15,655 nt of DNA from CAKQOE01 sp051892195 (lineage in GTDB: Bacteria > Bacillota > Clostridia > Peptostreptococcales > Anaerovoracaceae), in assembly GCA_051892195.1 (NCBI GenBank), contig JBJFFZ010000061.1, positions 1-15,655 of the forward strand, read 5' to 3'. The notes under the pieces are model-generated. The model ran no database searches and was not told the DNA's origin. It worked only from the letters and a program-made list of their open reading frames with translations. Every line of letters begins with the position of its first letter. Positions within the stretch are counted from its first letter, which is position 1. Both the position numbers and the translations under genes were made by a program. Positions 6,454-12,892 of this stretch are shown in pieces.

Positions 6454-6471
6454 GGGAATGTTTTGTTCAGA

Positions 6472-6500
6472 TTGTATTTTGTTCTTTACTGTGTTAAAAT
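6472..6500 (+). promoter_or_regulatory. Promoter of the GGDEF gene
   Basis: TTGTAT (6472-6477) and TAAAAT (6495-6500) are 17 bases apart, giving a start near 6507 and a leader of about 80 bases. It is back to back with the thi promoter, the two -35 elements being separated by only 18 bases. I recognise no c-di-GMP riboswitch in the leader. Confidence 0.6.
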
Positions 6501-6587
6501 ACAAGGAAATGATCCGCGCATGGGGATGCGGGTCGGGGTCTGTACGGGTCAGGGGAGCTGACGTCCGTGTTAAAGGAGATCTGACCG

Positions 6588-8447
6588 ATGAAGGACGAAA
6601 AAAGAGGTTTACGGTTTGGAAAAATTGTCGTAATGGTTGTGACGTTTGCTGTGCTGCTGGTGGTTTTCACCTGTCTTGTGCTGCACTACAATAACGAGCG
6701 GAATGCGGAAAAAACCAATGAGGTACTGCTGAATCAGCTCTTTGATGTCATGGTGAAAAACAAGGCTGATGAGGAGGCGCTGCTTGAATCTCTGAAGGAG
6801 GAGTATATGATCCGCGCCCGCACTGTTGCATATATGCTGGACCATCATCCGGAAGCCGAGTACGATGTGGAGGAGCAGAAAAAAATAGCGGCTCTGATGT
6901 CCATCGACGAGATTCATCTGTTCGATGAAACAGGGACCATTTATTCCGGAACATGTCCACAGTATTATGGCTACAGCTTTGATTCAGGAGAGCAGATGAG
7001 CTATTTTAAGCCCATGCTTTCCGACCGGTCTTTGTCCATGTGCCAGGATGTGGAGCCCAACACCGCCGAAGGCAAGGAGATGATGTACGCCATCACCTGG
7101 AACAAGGACGGAACGCGGATGATTCAGGTGGGCATTGCACCGGTGCGCATGCTGGCAGAGCTGGAAGACAACAAGCTTTCCAATGTGGTGAAGGGCATAC
7201 CGGTTTATGAGAATGTGGATCTCTTTGTGGCGGATGCATCCACGGAGGAGATTCTCGGGACTACTGCGGAGACGGACACCTTTGAACTGAAGAACCTGGG
7301 GATCCGTTCGGAGGAACTGAAGAAAAATACCGTATACCACGTCCGCTCTGCGGTCAACGGAAAAAACAGCATCTGTTCTGTTATGAAATTTGATGAGTTT
7401 ATCATCGGGGTAGTGCAGGATATTTCTGCAAGAAACAGAGAGAGCCTGATTCCCGTTCTGATGATTGTGTTATGTCTCATCATCGCATGCACCGCCCTGC
7501 TTATGGTGATTCACAATCTTCTTAACATGCGAAGAGACAAAATGGAGCAGCTCATGATTCTCACCTCCATGTCCGGCATCTATTTCAGCATGCACCTCAT
7601 CGATCTGGAGAATAATTCCTACCGGGAGTATGCAGCTCCGGATACCGTCAGGGAAGCGGCGAGAAGGGCAGGCAGCACCCATGCGGACGTCTGCATGCAG
7701 GCTGTCATAAATGACTCCATCACAGAACCGTATCTGCAGCAGAGCCTGCAGTTTTCCGATCTGACGACTCTGGCAGAACGCATGAAGGACCGGAAGGTGA
7801 TCTCCATGGACCTCATAGGAAAGCACGTGGGGTGGGTGCGGATGTCCTTTATTTCCATCAGCAGGGATCCGCAGCAGCGGGTGAACAAGGTGATCTGCGC
7901 GACCCAGAACATCGACGAGGAAAAGCGCAAGGAAGAAGCGCTCATTATGGAATCCAACACCGACCAGCTGACGGGCTGCAGCAACCGCAGGGCTTACGAG
8001 AACGACCTGCTGCACAGCGCGCAGGAGCCGCTGAAGGAGAATTTCGTCCTTGTGTCCGTAGATGTAAACGGACTTAAGGCGGTCAATGACACCCTGGGCC
8101 ACGGGGCGGGGGATGAGCTGCTGCTTGGTGCGGCCATGTGCATGCAGCGCTGCTTCGGCCCTTACGGAAAGGTTTACCGGCTGGGAGGCGACGAATTTGC
8201 TGCAGTTATCTATACAACGGAGGAGGAGCTGACTGCAGTCAGACAGAATTTTGAAGAGGCACTGCAGGAATGGTCCGGCGAGACCGTACAGAGTCTGTCT
8301 GTCTCCTGCGGTTATGTGAGCCGCAGAGAGTTTCCTGAGCTGGATCTGCGCGGAATGGAAAAAGCTGCCGACGAACGAATGTACCAGGAGAAGGCAAGGT
8401 ACTACGGACAAAAAGACCGCGACCGCCGGAATCCCGGTTTTCAGTAA
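6588..8447 (+). CDS. Membrane-anchored GGDEF diguanylate cyclase
   Basis: This 619-residue protein should make cyclic di-GMP from two GTP. Helix 1 is at about 12-32 and helix 2 at about 286-309. They enclose an extracytoplasmic sensor region of about 250 residues, acidic and without an obvious named fold. A cytoplasmic PAS-like stretch (about 310-440) leads to the GGDEF domain. DQLTGCSNRRAYE opens the catalytic domain, DVNGLKAVNDTLGH supplies the metal and guanine ligands, and the active-site loop is GGDEF at 533-537. The RxxD product-inhibition site expected at 524-527 reads GPYG, so it is absent. AAAGGAG lies about 9 bases before the ATG. It is monocistronic and divergent from the thi operon. 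Confidence 0.9.
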   Translation: MKDEKRGLRFGKIVVMVVTFAVLLVVFTCLVLHYNNERNAEKTNEVLLNQLFDVMVKNKADEEALLESLKEEYMIRARTVAYMLDHHPEAEYDVEEQKKIAALMSIDEIHLFDETGTIYSGTCPQYYGYSFDSGEQMSYFKPMLSDRSLSMCQDVEPNTAEGKEMMYAITWNKDGTRMIQVGIAPVRMLAELEDNKLSNVVKGIPVYENVDLFVADASTEEILGTTAETDTFELKNLGIRSEELKKNTVYHVRSAVNGKNSICSVMKFDEFIIGVVQDISARNRESLIPVLMIVLCLIIACTALLMVIHNLLNMRRDKMEQLMILTSMSGIYFSMHLIDLENNSYREYAAPDTVREAARRAGSTHADVCMQAVINDSITEPYLQQSLQFSDLTTLAERMKDRKVISMDLIGKHVGWVRMSFISISRDPQQRVNKVICATQNIDEEKRKEEALIMESNTDQLTGCSNRRAYENDLLHSAQEPLKENFVLVSVDVNGLKAVNDTLGHGAGDELLLGAAMCMQRCFGPYGKVYRLGGDEFAAVIYTTEEELTAVRQNFEEALQEWSGETVQSLSVSCGYVSRREFPELDLRGMEKAADERMYQEKARYYGQKDRDRRNPGFQ

Positions 8448-8457
8448 GGCATGGGGG

Positions 8458-8475
8458 CAGCCCGGGCCCGGGCTG
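8458..8475. repeat. 18-bp perfect GC palindrome after the GGDEF gene
   Basis: CAGCCCGGGCCCGGGCTG is identical to its reverse complement and begins 10 bases after the GGDEF stop codon. As RNA it can fold into a 7-bp stem with a GGCC loop. An A-rich stretch, not a T run, follows, so it is not a classical terminator, though it may stabilise the 3' end. Confidence 0.6.
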
Positions 8476-8507
8476 AAACAATAAAAAAACATTAGAAAGA
8501 TACAAAA

Positions 8508-8540
8508 AATACCACAGGTTTTCTGCAAACCTGTGGTATT
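8508..8540. terminator. Terminator-like hairpin between the GGDEF and aminotransferase genes
   Basis: A perfect 14-bp stem joins 8508-8521 and 8527-8540 with the 5-base loop TCTGC. On the plus strand the right arm ends in TATT but has no true T run. On the minus strand six T residues follow, although no minus-strand gene is present. Its position, 60 bases after the GGDEF stop, suggests it terminates that transcript. Confidence 0.55.
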
Positions 8541-8543
8541 ATG

Positions 8544-8549
8544 TATAAT
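8544..8549 (+). promoter_or_regulatory. Possible -10 element for the aminotransferase gene
   Basis: A perfect TATAAT lies just after the hairpin. No good -35 is found 16-18 bases upstream, where the hairpin loop and arm lie. TTGACA at 8549-8554 has no -10 partner downstream. Transcription from TATAAT would leave a leader of about 120 bases. This is only a candidate. Confidence 0.3.
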
Positions 8550-8678
8550 TGACAGATTGATTGTAGAACAAAGAGCTGCGGCGCGTATTTTTCTGCGGCC
8601 GGGGCTTTTGCGCAGGTACTGTGTTTCCGGCGGAGTGTTCATGCAAAAAAAGAGAGTTACATCAAAGGAGAAGTACGG

Positions 8679-9977
8679 ATGAAGAAATATACAGAGATGA
8701 CAGCAGCGGAGCTTCTGGAAGAAAAGGAAACGCTGGAGAAGCAGTTTGCGAAGGAAGCGGCAAAGGGTCTTCAGCTCAATATGGCCCGTGGAAAGCCGGG
8801 TCCGGAACAGCTGGTTCTTTCCATGCCCATGCTGGATGTATGCAACAGCAGCTCCGATATGAATACTGTGCTTGGAAACGATACGAGAAATTACGGAGAT
8901 CTGGACGGCATCGGGGAATGCCGGTATCTCATGGCAGATATGATGGGGCTTCCGAAGGACAATGTAATCGTAGGCGGAAATTCCAGTCTCAACCTGATGT
9001 ACGATGCCATCGTCCGTTCTGTATGCCTGGGGGTCAACGGATCAACTCCGTGGAACCAGCTTCCGGAAGTGAAGTTCCTCTGTCCGGTTCCGGGCTATGA
9101 CCGTCATTTCAAGATTCTGGAGCAGTTCGGCATCCAGATGATCAATGTCCCTATGAAGAGCGACGGACCGGATATGGATGTGGTGGAGCAGTATGTGAAC
9201 AACGACAGCGCCGTAAAGGGTATCTGGTGTGTTCCTGTTTATTCCAACCCTACCGGGGTCAGCTATTCTGATGAAGTGGTGAGACGGTTTGCAAATCTGC
9301 ATCCTGCAGCAGAGGATTTCAGGATTTACTGGGACAACGCCTACTGCATCCATCATCTTTACGAGGATGATCAGGATCACGTGCTCAATATTCTTGCGGA
9401 GTGCGAAAAGGCAGGAAATCCGGACATGGTCATGATCTTTGCATCTACCTCAAAGGTGACTTTCCCGGGGTCCGGTGTGGCGGCTCTTGGCTCTTCCATC
9501 ACAAACATTCAGAATATCCTGAATATCATGACGGTTCAGACCATCGGACACGATAAGATCAACCAGCTGCGTCATTCCCGGTTCTTCGGAGGGATCGACG
9601 GCATGAAGGAGCATATGAAAAAGCAGGCAGAGCTGCTGCGGCCGAAGTTTGAGGCAGTACTGGACACTCTGGACAGGGAGCTTTCAGGACTTGATATCGG
9701 CTCCTGGACGCGGCCGAAGGGCGGATACTTTATTTCCTTTGATGCTCTTGCCGGCTGCGCAAAGGCCATTGTTGCAAAGTGCAAAGAGCTGGGGGTTGTT
9801 CTGACTCCTGCAGGCGCCACCTTCCCGTACGGAAAGGATCCTCAGGATTCCAACATCCGGATTGCACCGTCCTTCCCGTCTCCGGAGGAGATGAAGCAGG
9901 CGGCTGCTGCCTTTGTGCTGTGCGTAAAGCTGGTAAGCATCGAAAAGCTGCTGGAAAATCAGCATGCCGAAAGATAA
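8679..9977 (+). CDS. PLP-dependent class I aminotransferase, aspartate-aminotransferase-like (PF12897 type)
   Basis: This 432-residue cytoplasmic enzyme transfers an amino group through pyridoxal phosphate. The N-terminal LNMARGKPGPEQLVLS and RNYGDLDGIGECRYLMADMM are characteristic of the branch once called MocR-like and containing corynebacterial AspT (subclass Ib aspartate aminotransferase), rather than of classical AspC. The cofactor lysine is Lys259 in ASTSKVTFPGSGVAALGSS. The PLP-phosphate loop is near GGNSSLN, the conserved Asn is in VYSNPTGVSYS, and the PLP-ring Asp and Tyr are in YWDNAYCIHH. SNIRIAPSFPS near the C terminus holds the carboxylate-binding Arg. Aspartate/2-oxoglutarate is the likely substrate pair, inferred from the family. 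AAAGGAG precedes the ATG by about 8 bases. The gene is alone between two terminator-like hairpins. Confidence 0.9.
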   Translation: MKKYTEMTAAELLEEKETLEKQFAKEAAKGLQLNMARGKPGPEQLVLSMPMLDVCNSSSDMNTVLGNDTRNYGDLDGIGECRYLMADMMGLPKDNVIVGGNSSLNLMYDAIVRSVCLGVNGSTPWNQLPEVKFLCPVPGYDRHFKILEQFGIQMINVPMKSDGPDMDVVEQYVNNDSAVKGIWCVPVYSNPTGVSYSDEVVRRFANLHPAAEDFRIYWDNAYCIHHLYEDDQDHVLNILAECEKAGNPDMVMIFASTSKVTFPGSGVAALGSSITNIQNILNIMTVQTIGHDKINQLRHSRFFGGIDGMKEHMKKQAELLRPKFEAVLDTLDRELSGLDIGSWTRPKGGYFISFDALAGCAKAIVAKCKELGVVLTPAGATFPYGKDPQDSNIRIAPSFPSPEEMKQAAAAFVLCVKLVSIEKLLENQHAER

Positions 9978-10062
9978 ATCGCAGGCAGAAATCCTGCAGA
10001 AAAATGAATGATCCGGTGAATTTCCGCTGATAAAAAAGACGAATAAATCCGCAGTCGGGGGA

Positions 10063-10092
10063 CGCAGCCTCTGGCTGCGGAAAAAATTTTTT
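10063..10092. terminator. Probable terminator after the aminotransferase gene
   Basis: CGCAGCC (10063-10069) and GGCTGCG (10073-10079) form a 7-bp GC-rich stem with loop TCT. It is followed by GAAAAAATTTTTT through 10092. The T run begins 7 bases after the stem, so efficiency on the plus strand is uncertain. It lies directly upstream of the tRNA promoter. Confidence 0.5.
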
Positions 10093-10111
10093 CGCTATTT
10101 TCATTTTTCTC

Positions 10112-10140
10112 TTGCAAAGACGCGCAATCGCTGCTATAAT
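10112..10140 (+). promoter_or_regulatory. Promoter of the tRNA-Thr/tRNA-Val unit
   Basis: TTGCAA (10112-10117) and a perfect TATAAT (10135-10140) are 17 bases apart. The first tRNA begins 22 bases after the -10 element. Confidence 0.8.
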
Positions 10141-10162
10141 CAATTCTCGTAGTGCGAATTGC

Positions 10163-10237
10163 GCTGGCGTGGCTCAACGGTAGAGCAGCTGATTTGTAAT
10201 CAGCAGGTTGGGAGTTCGATTCTCTTCGCCAGCTCCA
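10163..10237 (+). tRNA. tRNA-Thr, anticodon TGT
   Basis: The acceptor arms GCTGGCG (10163-10169) and CGCCAGC (10227-10233) pair perfectly. The anticodon stem GCTGA/TCAGC encloses TTTGTAA, giving anticodon UGU, which reads ACA. The T-loop sequence GTTCGAT is present. The 3' CCA is encoded (10235-10237) after discriminator base T. Confidence 0.97.
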
Positions 10238-10243
10238 TAAAAG

Positions 10244-10264
10244 CGTTTCCCGTTTCGGGAAACG
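10244..10264 (+). other. Hairpin in the spacer between the two tRNAs
   Basis: CGTTTCCCG (10244-10252) and CGGGAAACG (10256-10264) form a perfect 9-bp stem with loop TTT. It occupies most of the 37-base spacer between the tRNAs. No T run follows, so transcription should continue into tRNA-Val. A role in RNA processing is plausible but is inference. Confidence 0.6.
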
Positions 10265-10274
10265 GTACATATCC

Positions 10275-10350
10275 GGGCGCTTAGCTCAGCTGGGAGAGCA
10301 TCTGCCTTACAAGCAGAGGGTCATAGGTTCGAGCCCTATAGCGCCCACCA
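10275..10350 (+). tRNA. tRNA-Val, anticodon TAC
   Basis: The acceptor arms GGGCGCT (10275-10281) and AGCGCCC (10340-10346) pair perfectly. The anticodon stem TCTGC/GCAGA encloses CTTACAA, giving anticodon UAC, which reads GUA. TAGCTCAG and GGTTCGAGCC mark the D and T arms. The CCA end is encoded (10348-10350). Confidence 0.97.
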
Positions 10351-10355
10351 TTTTC

Positions 10356-10392
10356 AGGATGATATTGTGTTGTGCAGTATCATCCTTTTTTT
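10356..10392 (+). terminator. Intrinsic terminator of the tRNA unit
   Basis: AGGATGATA (10356-10364) and TATCATCCT (10378-10386) form a 9-bp stem, followed by a seven-T run (10386-10392). The right arm overlaps the 3' end of the convergent lysR-type gene, including its stop codon at 10382-10380. Confidence 0.85.
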
Positions 10393-11270
10393 ATTATCTC
10401 GCAGTAATAATCAATCAGGGCTTTCATGGCCGGGGAGAGCCATTTGCTGCGGTGGATCAGGATCTGGGTCCACACGCGGATGGAACAGTCGGCCACCGGC
10501 AGACGGAGGAGACTTCCTTCCTTTACAAAGGGCTCCGTCACATAATCGGGCAGAAAGGAAACAAGCCCGCTGTTTTTCAGAAGGCTGCAGATCTGCTCCG
10601 GGTTGCCGATTTCAAGGACCGGGTGGATCTCTAAAAAGCAGGATGCAAGGTGCTGGTCCAGAAGGTGGCGGTAGCTCATATCCCGCTCTGTGAGGCAGAA
10701 GGGCTGATCTGTGATTTCCTGCAGAGAAAGGGAAGCTGACCCGGCCAGAGGGTGATGGACTGACGCCGCAAAATGGGTTTCCACCACGGATTCGCCGCAG
10801 CAGACAAACTCCGAGTCATAGATGTGACTGTCCAGGGTAAAGACGATGTCCACTTCGTTTCTGCGGAGCATGTCAAACATCTGTTTCGTATCGGCTGCCA
10901 CGATTTTCAGGGAAATTCCCGGATAAAGGTTATGAAATTCCAGATAGTCGTCCGTAAAATAGCGGTGGCAGATGGAGTCCGCCATGGCAAGCCGGATTTC
11001 ACCGGTGATTTCCTCCTTCTGATGAACCGCTTCTTTCATCTTCTGATAGAGGGACAGAATCTCCACTGCGTGCTCAAGAACAACCGCCCCCTGAGAGGTT
11101 ACCGCCGTGCCGTGGCGGATCCGGTCCAGCAGAACCGTGTCCAGCTCCTTTTCCAGCTGACGGATCTGAGAGGAAACGGTGGACTGGGAGTAGCCCAGCT
11201 TTTCTGCCGCTGCGGAAAAGCCCGCGTATTCGCAGACGGCTGCAAAGGTCTTCAGAACATTGATATCCAT
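10380..11270 (-). CDS. LysR-type transcriptional regulator
   Basis: This 296-residue protein has the standard LTTR layout. A winged helix-turn-helix covers residues 1-60, with FAAVCEYAGFSAAAEKLGYS leading into QSTVSSQIRQLEKELDTVLL, followed by a linker helix and a periplasmic-binding-protein-like effector domain. It probably senses a small metabolite linked to the neighbouring transporter and controls it and itself. The start at 11270 is chosen over the longest open frame (11468) because AAAGGAG lies just upstream and the family begins exactly at MDINVLKTF. The longer frame would run back through the promoter region and into the divergent transporter gene. The 3' end overlaps the tRNA terminator. 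Confidence 0.92.
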   Translation of the reverse strand: MDINVLKTFAAVCEYAGFSAAAEKLGYSQSTVSSQIRQLEKELDTVLLDRIRHGTAVTSQGAVVLEHAVEILSLYQKMKEAVHQKEEITGEIRLAMADSICHRYFTDDYLEFHNLYPGISLKIVAADTKQMFDMLRRNEVDIVFTLDSHIYDSEFVCCGESVVETHFAASVHHPLAGSASLSLQEITDQPFCLTERDMSYRHLLDQHLASCFLEIHPVLEIGNPEQICSLLKNSGLVSFLPDYVTEPFVKEGSLLRLPVADCSIRVWTQILIHRSKWLSPAMKALIDYYCEIIKKG

Positions 11271-11295
11271 AGAATCTCCTTTCGTTTCTGTTCTA

Positions 11296-11308
11296 TCGGA
11301 TTTTTCGA
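11296..11308. promoter_or_regulatory. LysR-family T-N11-A operator candidate
   Basis: The inverted repeat CTATCG (11293-11298) and CGATAG (11306-11311) contains T11296 and A11308 separated by 11 bases, also readable as ATC-N9-GAT. This is the classical LTTR box. Its centre, about 11302, is close to -65 relative to the predicted start of the transporter transcript (about 11367). It also covers the predicted start of the regulator transcript, as in autorepressing LTTRs. Confidence 0.6.
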
Positions 11309-11330
11309 TAGTATAGCATGATATTATCGA
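11305..11330. promoter_or_regulatory. Second inverted repeat, probable activator-type LTTR site
   Basis: TCGATAGTAT (11305-11314) and ATATTATCGA (11321-11330) are inverted repeats with one mismatch in ten and a 6-base centre, AGCATG. The repeat overlaps the T-N11-A box on one side, covers the regulator's -10 element, and ends 2 bases before the transporter's -35 element. Confidence 0.55.
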
Positions 11331-11338
11331 TTTTACAA
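11310..11338 (-). promoter_or_regulatory. Promoter of the LysR-type gene
   Basis: On the minus strand, TTGTAA (11338-11333) and TATACT (11315-11310) are 17 bases apart. Transcription would start near 11303, about 33 bases before the start codon. Confidence 0.6.
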
Positions 11339-11360
11339 ATGAACAGGTCAATAATATAAT
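11332..11360 (+). promoter_or_regulatory. Promoter of the NSS transporter gene
   Basis: TTTACA (11332-11337) and a perfect TATAAT (11355-11360) are 17 bases apart. The -35 element occupies almost the same bases as the -35 of the divergent regulator promoter, so the two polymerases should exclude each other. Confidence 0.75.
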
Positions 11361-11391
11361 GAAAGAAACGTTGTAAAAAAGGAGATTGTTT

Positions 11392-12726
11392 ATGGAAAGA
11401 GAGCGACTGGGAAGCCGCATGGGCTTTATTTTTCTCGCTGCCGGATGTGCCATCGGCTGCGGGAACATCTGGAAGTTCCCCTGGATGGTGGGACAGTCCG
11501 GAGGGGGCGGCTTTGTTCTGATTTACATCCTCTGCCTTCTGGTGCTGGGGCTTCCGTGCATGACCATGGAATTTGCCCTGGGAAGAGCATCCCAGGCAAG
11601 CATTGTGGGCATCTATCCAAAGCTGGAAAAGCCGGGACACAAATGGCATATTCACGGCTGGATCGGACTTTTGGGAAATTTATGCCTCATGGCCTTTTAT
11701 ACAGTGGTCTGCGGCTGGATTATCTATTATTTTGTAAAATTCCTTACAGGAAATTACGAATCCCTGAGCTTCGGGGGAATGATCACCGCTCCTGCGGTGA
11801 ACGTGGCAGGCATGCTGACTGCCGTTGTCCTGGGCTTTGCGGTTCTCTGCTTCAACCTGCAGGGGGGACTGGAACGGATTACAAAGTACATGATGAGCAT
11901 TCTTCTTGTTCTGATTGTGATCCTCGCCATTCACAGCTGCACCTTAAGCGGAGCGGCCACCGGCCTCAGGTTTTATCTGCTGCCGGACTTTTCAAAGATT
12001 ACCCTTCAGGTTGTGGTAAATGCCATGAATCAGGCATTCTTCACCCTGTCTGTGGGCATGGGCGGTGTGGCCATCTTCGGAAGCTACATCGACAAGTCCC
12101 GCTCCCTGCTGGGTGAGTCCGTCAATGTGATCTTTTTAGATACCTTTGTTGCCCTTATTGCAGGGCTGGTGATTTTCCCGGCATGCTATACGTACGATCT
12201 TGAGGTGACGGCAGGGCCGTCGCTCCTGTTTGATACGATGGTTTCGGTTTTCAACAACATGGAAGGGGGACGCTTCTGGGGAACCCTGTTCTTCCTGTTT
12301 ATGGTATTTGCCGCGTTTTCCACGGTACTGGCGGTGTTTGAAGCAATTCTTGCTGCCGTTCGCGAAAAGACCGGATGGAGCCGCCCGAAGGGCTGTCTTG
12401 TCTGCGGAGCAGTCGTGGCATGCATGGCGGTTACTACGGCATTGGGGTACAGTGTCATTCATTTCCAGCCATTTGCAGAAGGAACCGCATTTCTGGATTT
12501 CTGGGACTTTATTGTCAGTACAAACATTCTTCCTCTGGGCTCTCTGGTGTTTGCTCTGTTCTGCACCAACAGCTTCGGCTGGGGCTGGGATAACTTTGTG
12601 GCGGAGGCCAATGCAGGCAAGGGTCTGAAGATCCGCCCGTGGATGAAGCCGCTGTTCCGGTTTGTGGTGCCGGTGATCATCGCAGGGATCTATATTATCG
12701 GACTGGTGAATTTTCCGTGGAAATAG
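11392..12726 (+). CDS. Sodium:neurotransmitter symporter (NSS/SNF) family amino acid transporter
   Basis: This 444-residue membrane protein is predicted to have about 11 hydrophobic helices, the usual number for short prokaryotic NSS members such as Tyt1 (LeuT has 12). It would import an amino acid or related amine with Na+. The family signature at the first helix is GCAIGCGNIWKFPW (18-31), followed by the GGGGF loop and the LPCMTMEFALGR motif. The region MVFAAFSTVLAVFEA matches helix 8, which provides the Na2 site. Cys19 sits where LeuT has Asn21, while Asn25 matches LeuT Asn27. The start at 11392 has AAAAAAGGAG 7 bases upstream; a TTG at 11386 is less likely. It is divergent from the LysR-type gene and followed by a terminator. 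Confidence 0.9.
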   Translation: MERERLGSRMGFIFLAAGCAIGCGNIWKFPWMVGQSGGGGFVLIYILCLLVLGLPCMTMEFALGRASQASIVGIYPKLEKPGHKWHIHGWIGLLGNLCLMAFYTVVCGWIIYYFVKFLTGNYESLSFGGMITAPAVNVAGMLTAVVLGFAVLCFNLQGGLERITKYMMSILLVLIVILAIHSCTLSGAATGLRFYLLPDFSKITLQVVVNAMNQAFFTLSVGMGGVAIFGSYIDKSRSLLGESVNVIFLDTFVALIAGLVIFPACYTYDLEVTAGPSLLFDTMVSVFNNMEGGRFWGTLFFLFMVFAAFSTVLAVFEAILAAVREKTGWSRPKGCLVCGAVVACMAVTTALGYSVIHFQPFAEGTAFLDFWDFIVSTNILPLGSLVFALFCTNSFGWGWDNFVAEANAGKGLKIRPWMKPLFRFVVPVIIAGIYIIGLVNFPWK

Positions 12727-12771
12727 GATAACAATGTTCTTCCGAAAAACATATTATATATCATGAAAAGG

Positions 12772-12803
12772 CGCACGGGCCGAAGGAGGCTCGTGCGTTT
12801 TTT
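12772..12803 (+). terminator. Intrinsic terminator after the NSS gene
   Basis: CGCACGGGCC (12772-12781) and GGCTCGTGCG (12788-12797) form a 10-bp stem with one G-T pair and loop GAAGGA, followed by six T residues (12798-12803). The T run ends two bases before the -35 element of the next promoter. Confidence 0.9.
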
Positions 12804-12805
12804 CG

Positions 12806-12834
12806 TTGACCGGCAAACATATGTTTGCTATAAT
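12806..12834 (+). promoter_or_regulatory. Promoter of the AlkD-like/helicase operon
   Basis: TTGACC (12806-12811) and a perfect TATAAT (12829-12834) are 17 bases apart. This near-consensus promoter would be strong unless repressed. Transcription would start near 12841, about 50 bases before the first start codon. Confidence 0.85.
12813..12828. promoter_or_regulatory. Probable LexA (SOS) box in the promoter spacer
   Basis: GCAAACATATGTTTGC is a perfect 16-bp palindrome filling all but one base of the 17-base promoter spacer. Its core, AAACATATGTTT, fits the relaxed Bacillus-type LexA consensus CGAACRNRYGTTYC apart from a symmetrical G-to-A change (left half) and C-to-T (right half, allowed as Y). 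A repressor here would block RNA polymerase directly. The downstream repair genes agree with SOS control. Confidence 0.65.
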
Positions 12835-12892
12835 CGGAGCAGAACCATGAGACTGGGAAGAAGGGCAGGAAAAGCCCCGGGGAGGTGGCATT

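Noticed and set aside
8549..8577. TTGACA at 8549-8554 as a -35 element
   Set aside because: No -10-like sequence occurs 16-18 bases downstream (AGAGCT and neighbours).
7470..8642. 390-residue minus-strand frame opposite the GGDEF gene
   Set aside because: It is a shadow of a gene with clear GGDEF motifs. It has no ribosome binding site or family resemblance, and it crosses the palindrome and hairpin downstream of the real gene.
11271..11468. Upstream start extending the LysR-type protein by 66 residues
   Set aside because: The extension covers the divergent promoters and part of the transporter gene. The family start MDINVLKTF has a strong ribosome binding site at 11270.
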